Positions 6,155 to 11,376 of a stretch of DNA of 11,376 nucleotides are shown in pieces. The position numbers and the translations under genes were made by a program. Numbering within the stretch: the stretch's first letter is position 1; each line of letters starts with the position of its first letter. The stretch comes from an uncultured Candidatus Saccharibacteria bacterium (GTDB lineage: Bacteria; Patescibacteriota; Saccharimonadia; Saccharimonadales; Saccharimonadaceae). Where the stretch lies: contig CAMZGF010000021.1 in assembly GCA_947306315.1 (NCBI GenBank), forward strand, positions 1-11,376, written 5' to 3'. A model generated the notes under the pieces. The model was not told the origin of the DNA. It ran no database searches and saw only the letters and a program-made list of their open reading frames with translations.

Positions 6155-6175
6155 AAAAAATACAAACAACAGCAC

Positions 6176-6194
6176 ATTAACAGGAGGTGTTAAT
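6176..6194 (+). promoter_or_regulatory. Shine-Dalgarno displayed in a hairpin loop before the lipoprotein start
   Basis: attaaca (6176-6182) and tgttaat (6188-6194) are perfect reverse complements flanking the five-base loop GGAGG (6183-6187). The right arm ends immediately before the ATG at 6195. GGAGG is the strongest Shine-Dalgarno core in the window and sits seven bases from the ATG, which fixes the start. Confidence 0.7.
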
Positions 6195-6806
6195 ATGAAT
6201 AGAAGAACAATCGTTTTCATAATCAGCGTTATTGTAATCGCAACATTAACTGGCTGCGGAAACAATTCCGCATCCGCTACTTCATCTTCATCAAGCTCAA
6301 ATACTTCCGTATCCGTAGCTTCTACAAGCAACGATAATGGTAGTGTGGTTGCAAGCAACCAGCCTCAGAGCAACGTATCGAACGGATCAACCAACCCCGA
6401 TGATTATTGGGATGGCGAAATCTTCGATTTCGAAGCCTACGCTTATGCGTTAGGCTGCAACTGGGTAGCTTGGAGTGACGCAAATGGAGCAAATATTGGT
6501 CAAGACAGAGCCTCAGCAAACAGCCTCAATTCCGTTATTTACGGAGATAGATGGCAAATCAATCTAGCTGGCCGAATAATTCTCCTTGAAGCAGCATTTG
6601 GTGATGGAACTACAGTATCATATGTTGTAACAGTTATCAATGGCCCCATATCTGATTCAGACTATGTTAGAATCTGTGATGAAAATCAGGCAATTTTAAC
6701 AAAGCAGGTTATCGAAGCTTTTCCGATCATTATCGATTACCTCAAAAACAACAGCGATAGTAAGGACCCCTTAATTGGAATACCTTACGAATATAGCACA
6801 TTTTAA
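6195..6806 (+). CDS. secreted lipoprotein of unknown function
   Basis: The 203-aa product begins with a lipoprotein signal peptide: basic MNRR, a hydrophobic core (about residues 6-17) and the lipobox LTGC with Cys21 as the lipidation site. A Ser/Thr/Asn-rich flexible linker (about 22-68) tethers an unrecognised folded domain (about 70-203), rich in aromatic and acidic residues and containing two more cysteines (88 and 161) that could form a disulfide outside the membrane. The domain ends in a helical stretch (ILTKQVIEAFPIIIDYLKNN). The gene has its own promoter, an 84-base leader and a strong GGAGG site held in a hairpin loop, suggesting controlled or high translation. It is convergent with the giant membrane protein gene, 39 bases apart, with a terminator between. 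Anchored at the membrane surface; partner or substrate unknown. Confidence 0.85.
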   Translation: MNRRTIVFIISVIVIATLTGCGNNSASATSSSSSSNTSVSVASTSNDNGSVVASNQPQSNVSNGSTNPDDYWDGEIFDFEAYAYALGCNWVAWSDANGANIGQDRASANSLNSVIYGDRWQINLAGRIILLEAAFGDGTTVSYVVTVINGPISDSDYVRICDENQAILTKQVIEAFPIIIDYLKNNSDSKDPLIGIPYEYSTF

Positions 6807-6821
6807 CACTACTCCACCCGA

Positions 6822-6846
6822 AGGGCGCTCTCTGAGTGCCCTTTTT
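6822..6846 (+). terminator. terminator between the convergent lipoprotein and giant membrane protein genes
   Basis: agggcgct (6822-6829) pairs with agtgccct (6835-6842) with one G-U pair, loop ctctg, followed by T residues to 6846. The T tract runs into the stop codon of the minus-strand gene (TGA, 6846-6848). The minus-strand side lacks a comparable U-tract. Confidence 0.85.
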
Positions 6847-9800
6847 CATGCTATCTTTGTTTTTGTTCTTAAATCATCAAAGACAATATAGTTTCTTACT
6901 ATAGCTTCTTCTACATTTGCGACAACACTCTCCGATTCGTATTGATATGAACCATCCGGTTTCTCAACATATTTCTCTGGGCCATAGGTCTCTGGATCAT
7001 ATTCTGAAAGCCATGCAATATATTCATAAACATCTAATGCCTCAGCTACTTCTTCTTTAGTAAATCCAGAATATCTAGCAATTGTACCTTCGAGAGAATT
7101 ATCAACTGGATTTTCTTCATAGTATTTATCTAAGAATCTTGCAACAGCTGATTCTTCGATTATGCCTGCAGATTCCATTAAACGCTGATCTTCAGAGTAG
7201 CGTGAATAATATTTATATTCATCACTAGCACAGTTTTTACCAGTAGCCCAGTCAAAGTTTGCTTCTTCAAGTGCCGTCGCATAGATCTGTTCAAGATCAC
7301 CGACAAAAGGTATCATACCAGTACCCATCTCAATCACAGTGTCTAGCCCGCCACTACCAGTATTAAAGACGCTTGCTATCGCATTCATGACATTACTATC
7401 AACCTGCCCGAATTGAGAATCTCTTACCGAACAAGCTACCACCCATTTCGAGAGTTTTGAATTAGGTTTGATGTCTGGATTTCCGTTATGTTCAGCATCA
7501 TCAATATTATCGTAGATAAAGTTATCGTCGTCGTTTTCTACCATTTCAAAAACGTCAAGCGGATCAACACTCATAGTAGACATATCTGTCACAAAGTATG
7601 GATTACAATAAGCATCGCCAACTAGCCCAAACTGGCTTAAGGTTGTACAATTTTTATTCAAGGAAGTTTCAAAACGAACTTCGCCGTCCGCTCTCGCGGT
7701 CGGAAGAATATTCGAGACCGCCGAACCAACAGCATCCATTGTTCTAGAAATCGTTGTAAGTGGCATGCTAAAGGTATTCGCTATCGGAGTCAGGGAATTA
7801 ACAATCGAACCAAAGAATGTATATTTACTCGTTATATCAAACGGAGATCTCATCTCGCGTTCCAGAGCACCTTCCTGAGCAATCACCTCTTGTTGTGCAC
7901 GCCAATGCGCCATCAATTTATCTTCTGTGGCCGGCAAACCAGAGCTTGCCTGCATCTGTTTACCAAGATACATATTAAAGCCTGAATTTATTGCATAAGC
8001 TGCATCTTCTCCCGCCATATTTGATATTAGATCCATTGCCATCCACTGGGCAAAATATGGCAATAAGAGATTAAACGTAGCCATAATGGCAAATACTATA
8101 ATACCCACTTTAACTTTATTCCAAAAATTCTTCAAAAAGTCTTTAATAACCGAAAATGGACCCATCATAAACGAAATGACGAGACTTGCAGTTGCAGTGC
8201 CAATTTGACCCACAAGACATCGTTGGTAAGCACCCATTCCGCCAGCCGCACTGAATGCGGCATCTTTCTTTTCCGCAAACTCTCTCTGACCAAAAATTTC
8301 ATTAAATACTGAGTCCGCAGCGCTTAGCGATACCGCAAGAGAATTGTCTCGATTAAATTTCCTTGCTACTTCATCATTTGGCGAGATTACTAGATTGCCA
8401 GAAGAAAAGAACTGATTCCAGGCCGGAGATTCAAGCGACGAAGTATTCTCCTTACCTTCAATAATATTGCCGTTCATATCGGTCGTTGGTCCAGGTTGAG
8501 ATAGACCGGTCATATAGTAAGACAGTTCCGTCTCCCCGGCATCGCCAGCCTTAGTTTTATCTACCGCCTCAAGAAACCCAGTAATATAGTTAAGAACATT
8601 TGCAACCATCACTCCAGCAAGAAGAATATTAAACATCGAATAAGCTTTTACTACAGCACAGTAAATATCCGAGCTCATGCCAAGCGCCGCGACCACACCA
8701 TCCGTCTTCTTTTTCATTGCATTTGTTATATCGCTGCTCGATGCATTCTTAGGAATACCGTCATTACTAACATCAACAGGGACTGGGTCATGGTCCTTCA
8801 TTATCGGTTGATTATTTTTATCATAACGTATCTTTCCATCGGAATCTAAATCAGGTACTTTCCCCTCTTCCTTTGTCGCGGCGTCGCTATCACTCGTTTC
8901 ACTAATTTCTTCGCTAAATCCTCTTTTCTTCGCGTTCTCCCTTGCATCGTTCAGAGTCTTTTTCATATCTTCTTTTGAAGCAGTGCTATCTAGGTCTTTC
9001 GTCTTGTTTCTTGAGTTGAAAATACGATTATCATGAAGGTTTTTCGATATATCATCAAACCACCCCGCGATATGCCCCTTTAAAGTTCTCGTTCCAACAT
9101 CAATCGATCGGCTAAGTGGTTGCGACATTTTCAAGGAAGTCCCATAATCCGTCTTCACATCGATATCAAAATGCACCGATTTTCCATCAATATCTATATC
9201 AACCGAACTCGGCAATTTTCCAACATCTGCATCGCTCGCCGCAACTGCATACTGTTTTCCAGTATCCGTATCCTTATATACAAGGAAACGGCAATCATAA
9301 TCCGGAGAGTCAACATAATAGACACCTTGTTTCGCAAGTTTCTTCGATATACTACCTGAAATTTTAAAACGATCAGGGTTAAAAACGGACACTATCGGAT
9401 GATTACGACGGCCACGGTTTAGCTGCGCCTTCATAAAGACCGGAGTACGAGTATTCATCATTGTACGAAGATTATTGAATTGATCGAGACCGTTTGCCAC
9501 TACACCAAAGGCCGAACCCGCTTGGATTCCCGCAAAGAGAAACATAATAGATAAAATAAACGCTAAAATCAGCCCGAAAGGACTATATTTCTTCAGTTGC
9601 TTAATAACAATTTTACCACCAGGAACTGTTGCTGCAGCAGCAGCTTCGAGCGTTTTTCCTTTGACATTATTAGCAAATCCACCGCTTTTTTCAGCATTAC
9701 GCGAATTCTGAACAGCAGAAACGCCGTCTACATTTCCAACACCAGCCTTTCCGGCCACCGAACCGGTTTTTTCTGCACCTTTCTCTACAAATCTACCGAA

Positions 9801-9923
9801 GTTTTTTGCGCGCTCCTGCATACGATTTCCCCACTCTGAAGCCTTATCACGAACACCAGAAAAATCCGGAGAAAAACCACCTCCATCGCCACCGTCAAAC
9901 CAGTCGTCAGCAGTTGCGTCCAT
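6846..9923 (-). CDS. 1025-aa multi-pass membrane protein, possibly of a type IV secretion-like apparatus
   Basis: No sequence motif I can name. Layout: a Gly/Lys/Ala-rich soluble N-terminus (1-110) starting with MDATADDWFDGGDGGG; a first transmembrane helix (about 114-140); a large, mostly hydrophilic, presumably extracytoplasmic region (141-420) that includes a Lys/Asp/Glu/Ser-rich disordered part (about 305-400); a helix at about 428-452; two close hydrophobic segments (about 574-596 and 604-632); and a long acidic C-terminal region (about 640-1025) with paired-looking cysteines 759, 773, 831 and 898. ILPTARADGE (739-748) resembles a signal-peptidase AxA site. Big multi-pass proteins of this kind occur near VirB4-type genes in Saccharibacteria, and a VirB6-like channel role is conceivable, but no ATPase gene is in the window, so this is inference. 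The TATAAT 11 bases before the ATG supports the start. The gene ends in TGA. Confidence 0.85.
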   Translation of the reverse strand: MDATADDWFDGGDGGGFSPDFSGVRDKASEWGNRMQERAKNFGRFVEKGAEKTGSVAGKAGVGNVDGVSAVQNSRNAEKSGGFANNVKGKTLEAAAAATVPGGKIVIKQLKKYSPFGLILAFILSIMFLFAGIQAGSAFGVVANGLDQFNNLRTMMNTRTPVFMKAQLNRGRRNHPIVSVFNPDRFKISGSISKKLAKQGVYYVDSPDYDCRFLVYKDTDTGKQYAVAASDADVGKLPSSVDIDIDGKSVHFDIDVKTDYGTSLKMSQPLSRSIDVGTRTLKGHIAGWFDDISKNLHDNRIFNSRNKTKDLDSTASKEDMKKTLNDARENAKKRGFSEEISETSDSDAATKEEGKVPDLDSDGKIRYDKNNQPIMKDHDPVPVDVSNDGIPKNASSSDITNAMKKKTDGVVAALGMSSDIYCAVVKAYSMFNILLAGVMVANVLNYITGFLEAVDKTKAGDAGETELSYYMTGLSQPGPTTDMNGNIIEGKENTSSLESPAWNQFFSSGNLVISPNDEVARKFNRDNSLAVSLSAADSVFNEIFGQREFAEKKDAAFSAAGGMGAYQRCLVGQIGTATASLVISFMMGPFSVIKDFLKNFWNKVKVGIIVFAIMATFNLLLPYFAQWMAMDLISNMAGEDAAYAINSGFNMYLGKQMQASSGLPATEDKLMAHWRAQQEVIAQEGALEREMRSPFDITSKYTFFGSIVNSLTPIANTFSMPLTTISRTMDAVGSAVSNILPTARADGEVRFETSLNKNCTTLSQFGLVGDAYCNPYFVTDMSTMSVDPLDVFEMVENDDDNFIYDNIDDAEHNGNPDIKPNSKLSKWVVACSVRDSQFGQVDSNVMNAIASVFNTGSGGLDTVIEMGTGMIPFVGDLEQIYATALEEANFDWATGKNCASDEYKYYSRYSEDQRLMESAGIIEESAVARFLDKYYEENPVDNSLEGTIARYSGFTKEEVAEALDVYEYIAWLSEYDPETYGPEKYVEKPDGSYQYESESVVANVEEAIVRNYIVFDDLRTKTKIA

Positions 9924-9934
9924 ATATAGAATAT

Positions 9935-9940
9935 ATTATA
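9935..9940 (-). promoter_or_regulatory. -10 box of the giant membrane protein gene (near-leaderless)
   Basis: Perfect TATAAT on the minus strand; the expected start is about 9928, five bases before the ATG at 9923. No Shine-Dalgarno sequence lies between. No clear -35 hexamer is seen. Confidence 0.6.
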
Positions 9941-9991
9941 CATCAAAAAGCATAAAAAGAATAATTTTCCATCGAAAAAATCGCTTTAAAA

Positions 9992-10019
9992 TGTTATAAT
10001 TATTAAAACTAAACAGGAG
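9992..10019 (+). promoter_or_regulatory. promoter and Shine-Dalgarno of the acidic protein gene
   Basis: Extended -10 TGtTATAAT at 9992-10000, with a weak -35-like TCGAAA at 9972-9977 (17-bp spacing). The start is about 10007. AGGAG at 10015-10019 is six bases before the ATG. The same core, atgttataat, recurs before the next gene. Confidence 0.65.
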
Positions 10020-10025
10020 AAAATT

Positions 10026-10292
10026 ATGGATACTGATCGTGACTCTTGGAACTCTGGAGATAACATGCCGGATATTATCGATAACACTATCTATGACGAC
10101 GAAATTTCTCCTGAAGCAGCAGCTGGAAAATTTGTCGATGACGAAGGCGATGAGGATAATCTTGGCACACCGATAAAAGACGGCGTCGAAGATATGGATG
10201 ACATCAGCACAGTTGATGACGACGTTGTTACCCTCGACGAAGAGGCGCTCGACGATACCGAATATAACGACAATTCTTTCGACTGCGACTAA
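10026..10292 (+). CDS. extremely acidic 88-aa protein
   Basis: I do not recognise a family. By my count the product has 25 Asp and 8 Glu against only one Arg and two Lys, a net charge near -30 over 88 residues. It has no transmembrane segment or signal peptide, and a single Cys near the C-terminus (FDCD). The only less polar patch is around residues 27-36 (ISPEAAAGKF). Such composition suggests an intrinsically disordered cytoplasmic protein. Known proteins of this kind include DNA mimics, ion-binding or chaperone-like polypeptides and acidic tails of transcription factors, but nothing identifies which, if any, applies. The start is well supported by AGGAG and an extended -10 promoter. It is divergent from the giant membrane protein gene (102 bases between starts) and upstream of another small charged protein. 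Confidence 0.8.
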   Translation: MDTDRDSWNSGDNMPDIIDNTIYDDEISPEAAAGKFVDDEGDEDNLGTPIKDGVEDMDDISTVDDDVVTLDEEALDDTEYNDNSFDCD

Positions 10293-10327
10293 ATCTTATC
10301 CTAATTATCATTTTTGGAAAAATATGT

Positions 10328-10333
10328 TATAAT
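10328..10333 (+). promoter_or_regulatory. extended -10 promoter of the 106-aa protein gene
   Basis: TATAAT preceded by TGt at 10325-10327, identical in core to the promoter at 9991-10000. TTATCA at 10305-10310 is a -35 candidate at 17-bp spacing. The start is near 10340, giving about a 40-base leader that contains a small agttt/aaact hairpin and AGAGAGGTGG at 10369-10378. Confidence 0.6.
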
Positions 10334-10379
10334 AAAAAAGGCGAGTTTATAAAAACTTGTACTTTTTTAGAGAGGTGGT

Positions 10380-10700
10380 ATGCATATGGATAATACTGCA
10401 AGAAACGTTCTTCTGGACGAAGATTACGAGTACGAAGAGGAGGGCTATGAGAATTTCAAGGTTATAGAGACTGAAAATGAAGAACTCGAAAACGGAGAAC
10501 CCAAAGACGAAAAGCCCGCGAAAAAGGGGCTCTATGTAAAACATAGAAAGTCGATGCGTATCGACCAGAAAAAGTCCGACTTAGCCGATAAAGCAAAAGA
10601 AAAGAAAAACGGCGAAGACTACAAAGCGGTCGAGAACAGAACCTCCAAATACAAAGAATGCCCTTGGAAAAAGGGACACCATGTTTTACTCGAAGAATGA
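10380..10700 (+). CDS. small charged hypothetical protein, acidic N-terminus and basic C-terminus
   Basis: No family recognised. The 106-aa product is strongly polarised: residues about 12-45 are dominated by Glu/Asp (DEDYEYEEEGYENF), residues about 46-100 by Lys/Arg (KKGLYVKHRKSMRIDQKK), ending with ECPWKKGHHVLLEE. There is no transmembrane helix or signal peptide, so it is probably a soluble, partly disordered cytoplasmic protein. The opposite-charge halves could fold onto each other or bind nucleic acid or the neighbouring acidic protein; that is inference. Start choice is uncertain: the GAGG of the Shine-Dalgarno sequence is four bases from the ATG at 10380 and ten from the in-frame ATG at 10386, and other sites here use six to eight. 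The 10386 start would remove two residues. It has its own promoter and a strong terminator and ends with TGA. Confidence 0.75.
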   Translation: MHMDNTARNVLLDEDYEYEEEGYENFKVIETENEELENGEPKDEKPAKKGLYVKHRKSMRIDQKKSDLADKAKEKKNGEDYKAVENRTSKYKECPWKKGHHVLLEE

Positions 10701-10711
10701 GTACCACCAAA

Positions 10712-10740
10712 GGGTCGAACTATGTTCGGCCCATTTTTAT
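10712..10740 (+). terminator. intrinsic terminator of the 106-aa protein gene
   Basis: gggtcgaac (10712-10720) pairs with gttcggccc (10724-10732), nine pairs with one G-U, loop tat, followed by a T-rich tail from 10734. Confidence 0.88.
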
Positions 10741-10743
10741 TTA

Positions 10744-10768
10744 TCAAAAAAATAAACCTTTCGGTTCA
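10744..10768 (-). terminator. intrinsic terminator of tRNA-Glu
   Basis: On the minus strand, tgaacc (10768-10763) pairs with ggttta (10758-10753) around a GAAA tetraloop, with one G-U pair, followed by a run of T residues (complement of the A run at 10746-10752). It lies just past the tRNA CCA end and faces the plus-strand terminator tail to tail. Confidence 0.75.
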
Positions 10769-10773
10769 TTTTC

Positions 10774-10850
10774 TGGTGATTCCGGCGGGAGTCGAACCCG
10801 CGATTTTCTGGATGAGAACCAGACGTCCTAGACCACTAGACGACGGAACC
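10774..10850 (-). tRNA. tRNA-Glu (anticodon CTC)
   Basis: Full cloverleaf on the minus strand. Acceptor GGTTCCG pairs with CGGAATC (one G-U), discriminator is A, and CCA is encoded at 10776-10774. The anticodon stem tctgg/ccaga flanks loop TTCTCAT, with CTC at 10816-10814, reading GAG. The T arm is gcggg, ttcgact, cccgc. Length is 77 including CCA. It has its own promoter and terminator. Confidence 0.95.
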
Positions 10851-10855
10851 ACAGT

Positions 10856-10871
10856 GAGAGGTTGCCCTCTC
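10856..10871 (-). other. tRNA-Glu 5' leader hairpin with GNRA loop
   Basis: On the minus strand, gagagg and cctctc form six perfect pairs capped by the tetraloop GCAA. The hairpin sits between the -10 box and the tRNA 5' end, so it is part of the precursor leader removed by RNase P. Confidence 0.6.
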
Positions 10872-10877
10872 TTATCT

Positions 10878-10906
10878 ATTATAGCATAAAAGCGGTTAGT
10901 ATTCAA
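10878..10906 (-). promoter_or_regulatory. tRNA-Glu promoter, overlapping the 3' end of the DUF3048 gene
   Basis: TATAAT (10883-10878) preceded by TGc, with TTGAAT (10906-10901) 17 bp upstream matching four of six -35 bases. The -35 hexamer lies within the last codons of the upstream gene, whose stop codon is at 10898-10896. This is the best -35/-10 pair in the window. Confidence 0.75.
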
Positions 10907-11376
10907 TGCTGCCGTAGGTTGGGATAGCTTCTACGAAGGTTTGGCCTGGCGCGAGAGCGATTTCCTGCCCATTTGCGTCCGTAAATACGATCTGCGAATC
11001 TACGGAATTTTTAGTCCAAACCCCTGGTACTGCATAGCCATTTTGAAAGATATAGGCCGAGCCGCTACCCACTGTTGTAATGTCTTCGTGATAACCATCC
11101 CAAGCCAGGCTTTCGTCTACTACGATGGCAATCACCACCGAGGGTGACATCTGCTTTAAGGTACATACATCTTCCGGCGTTGGCTCACCAAGATTTTCAG
11201 TTGGGCAGTCATATACTAGGTGGGCTTCTTCGTTAGCATAGCTTCTATCATAACTATTTGTAGTGGCATTGTATGCATAGTTGACATTAAAGTCTAGTAA
11301 TCCACCGAATATGAGCGAAACACTAGCTACTGATGGCGTCACGGTGTTGATGTCGTTTGTGGCGGGTTCCGTGATA
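10896..11376 (-). CDS. DUF3048 (YerB-like) protein, C-terminal part; 5' end outside window
   Basis: The minus-strand frame stays open to the window edge, giving at least 159 codons (ITEPATNDINT precedes the GTG at 11342, which is therefore not the true start). The sequence matches the DUF3048 C-terminal domain: IFGGLLDFNVNYAYNATTNSYDRS resembles the family's beta-strand block, and GSGSAYIFQNGYAVPGVWTKNS followed by IALAPGQTFVEAIP near the end is the family's closing signature. Members such as Bacillus YerB are typically lipoproteins or membrane-anchored proteins of unknown function; the signal sequence, if any, lies outside the window. Two cysteines (in YDCPTEN and DVCTLK) could form a disulfide. 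The gene's 3' end overlaps the tRNA-Glu promoter. Both are on the same strand, so read-through into the tRNA is possible. Confidence 0.85.
   Translation of the reverse strand, partial: ITEPATNDINTVTPSVASVSLIFGGLLDFNVNYAYNATTNSYDRSYANEEAHLVYDCPTENLGEPTPEDVCTLKQMSPSVVIAIVVDESLAWDGYHEDITTVGSGSAYIFQNGYAVPGVWTKNSVDSQIVFTDANGQEIALAPGQTFVEAIPTYGSIEY

Noticed and set aside
9630..9650. Short gcagcagcag triplet repeat
   Set aside because: Only a few units long and explained by the Ala-rich stretch (residues 94-98) of the minus-strand protein.
9116..9839. Plus-strand open frames opposite the giant membrane protein gene
   Set aside because: Low-complexity antisense readings without promoters or Shine-Dalgarno sites. 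The minus-strand frame is continuous and membrane-protein-like.
11340..11342. GTG at 11342 as the true start of the DUF3048 gene
   Set aside because: The frame is open upstream to the window edge, and the DUF3048 domain is already under way, so the start lies outside.
1..11376. Alternative genetic code (UGA as glycine)
   Set aside because: Two well-supported genes end in TGA at sensible places, next to terminators, and no gene needs UGA read-through.
1..11376. CRISPR array, insertion sequence, integrase or attachment site
   Set aside because: No regularly spaced repeats, transposase/integrase-like protein or direct-repeat-flanked segment was seen, including at the two tRNA genes.

Overview
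The window looks like compact chromosomal DNA from a candidate-phyla-radiation (CPR) bacterium, most plausibly Candidatus Saccharibacteria (TM7). This rests on gene style, not on a marker phylogeny. The indications are a sortase with a long cytoplasmic N-terminus next to a PEGA-domain membrane protein, a giant multi-pass membrane protein of the kind seen in Saccharibacteria, very short intergenic spaces, many near-leaderless promoters and a DUF3048 protein. UGA is used as a stop (the 1025-aa and 106-aa genes both end in TGA), which argues against the UGA=Gly code of Gracilibacteria and Absconditabacteria.

Layout. At 1-82 lies most of a tRNA-Leu(CAA), cut by the window edge, followed by a palindrome, a stretch that can fold into a closed branched structure (104-180) and an intrinsic terminator (192-214). 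A two-TM hypothetical protein (217-648, minus) is transcribed away from a divergent, apparently leaderless promoter pair. The other half of that pair drives a sortase (705-1961) and a PEGA/beta-propeller-like membrane protein (1965-3452). A third single-pass protein with a DUF4367-like outer domain (3507-4457) has its own promoter. Then come gltX (4539-6014) and a small lipoprotein (6195-6806). Convergent to these is a 1025-aa multi-pass membrane protein (6846-9923, minus). Divergent from it are an extremely acidic 88-aa protein (10026-10292) and a 106-aa charged protein (10380-10700). The window ends with a minus-strand tRNA-Glu(CTC) (10774-10850) and the C-terminal part of a DUF3048 protein (10896 to the edge).

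How the genes work together. The sortase, PEGA, DUF4367-like, lipoprotein, giant membrane and DUF3048 genes are all envelope or secretion related, so most of the window encodes cell-surface functions. gltX and the two tRNA genes are translation housekeeping. No sortase substrate, transposase, integrase, CRISPR array or origin was seen.

The most interesting non-coding signals are: the branched fold after tRNA-Leu; TATAAT boxes placed so that transcription should begin at or within a few bases of the ATG for four genes; two places where a terminator hairpin physically overlaps the next promoter (before gltX and before the lipoprotein); a Shine-Dalgarno sequence displayed in the loop of a perfect hairpin; and a tRNA-Glu promoter partly inside the coding sequence of its upstream neighbour. 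No intergenic stretch exceeds 300 bases.
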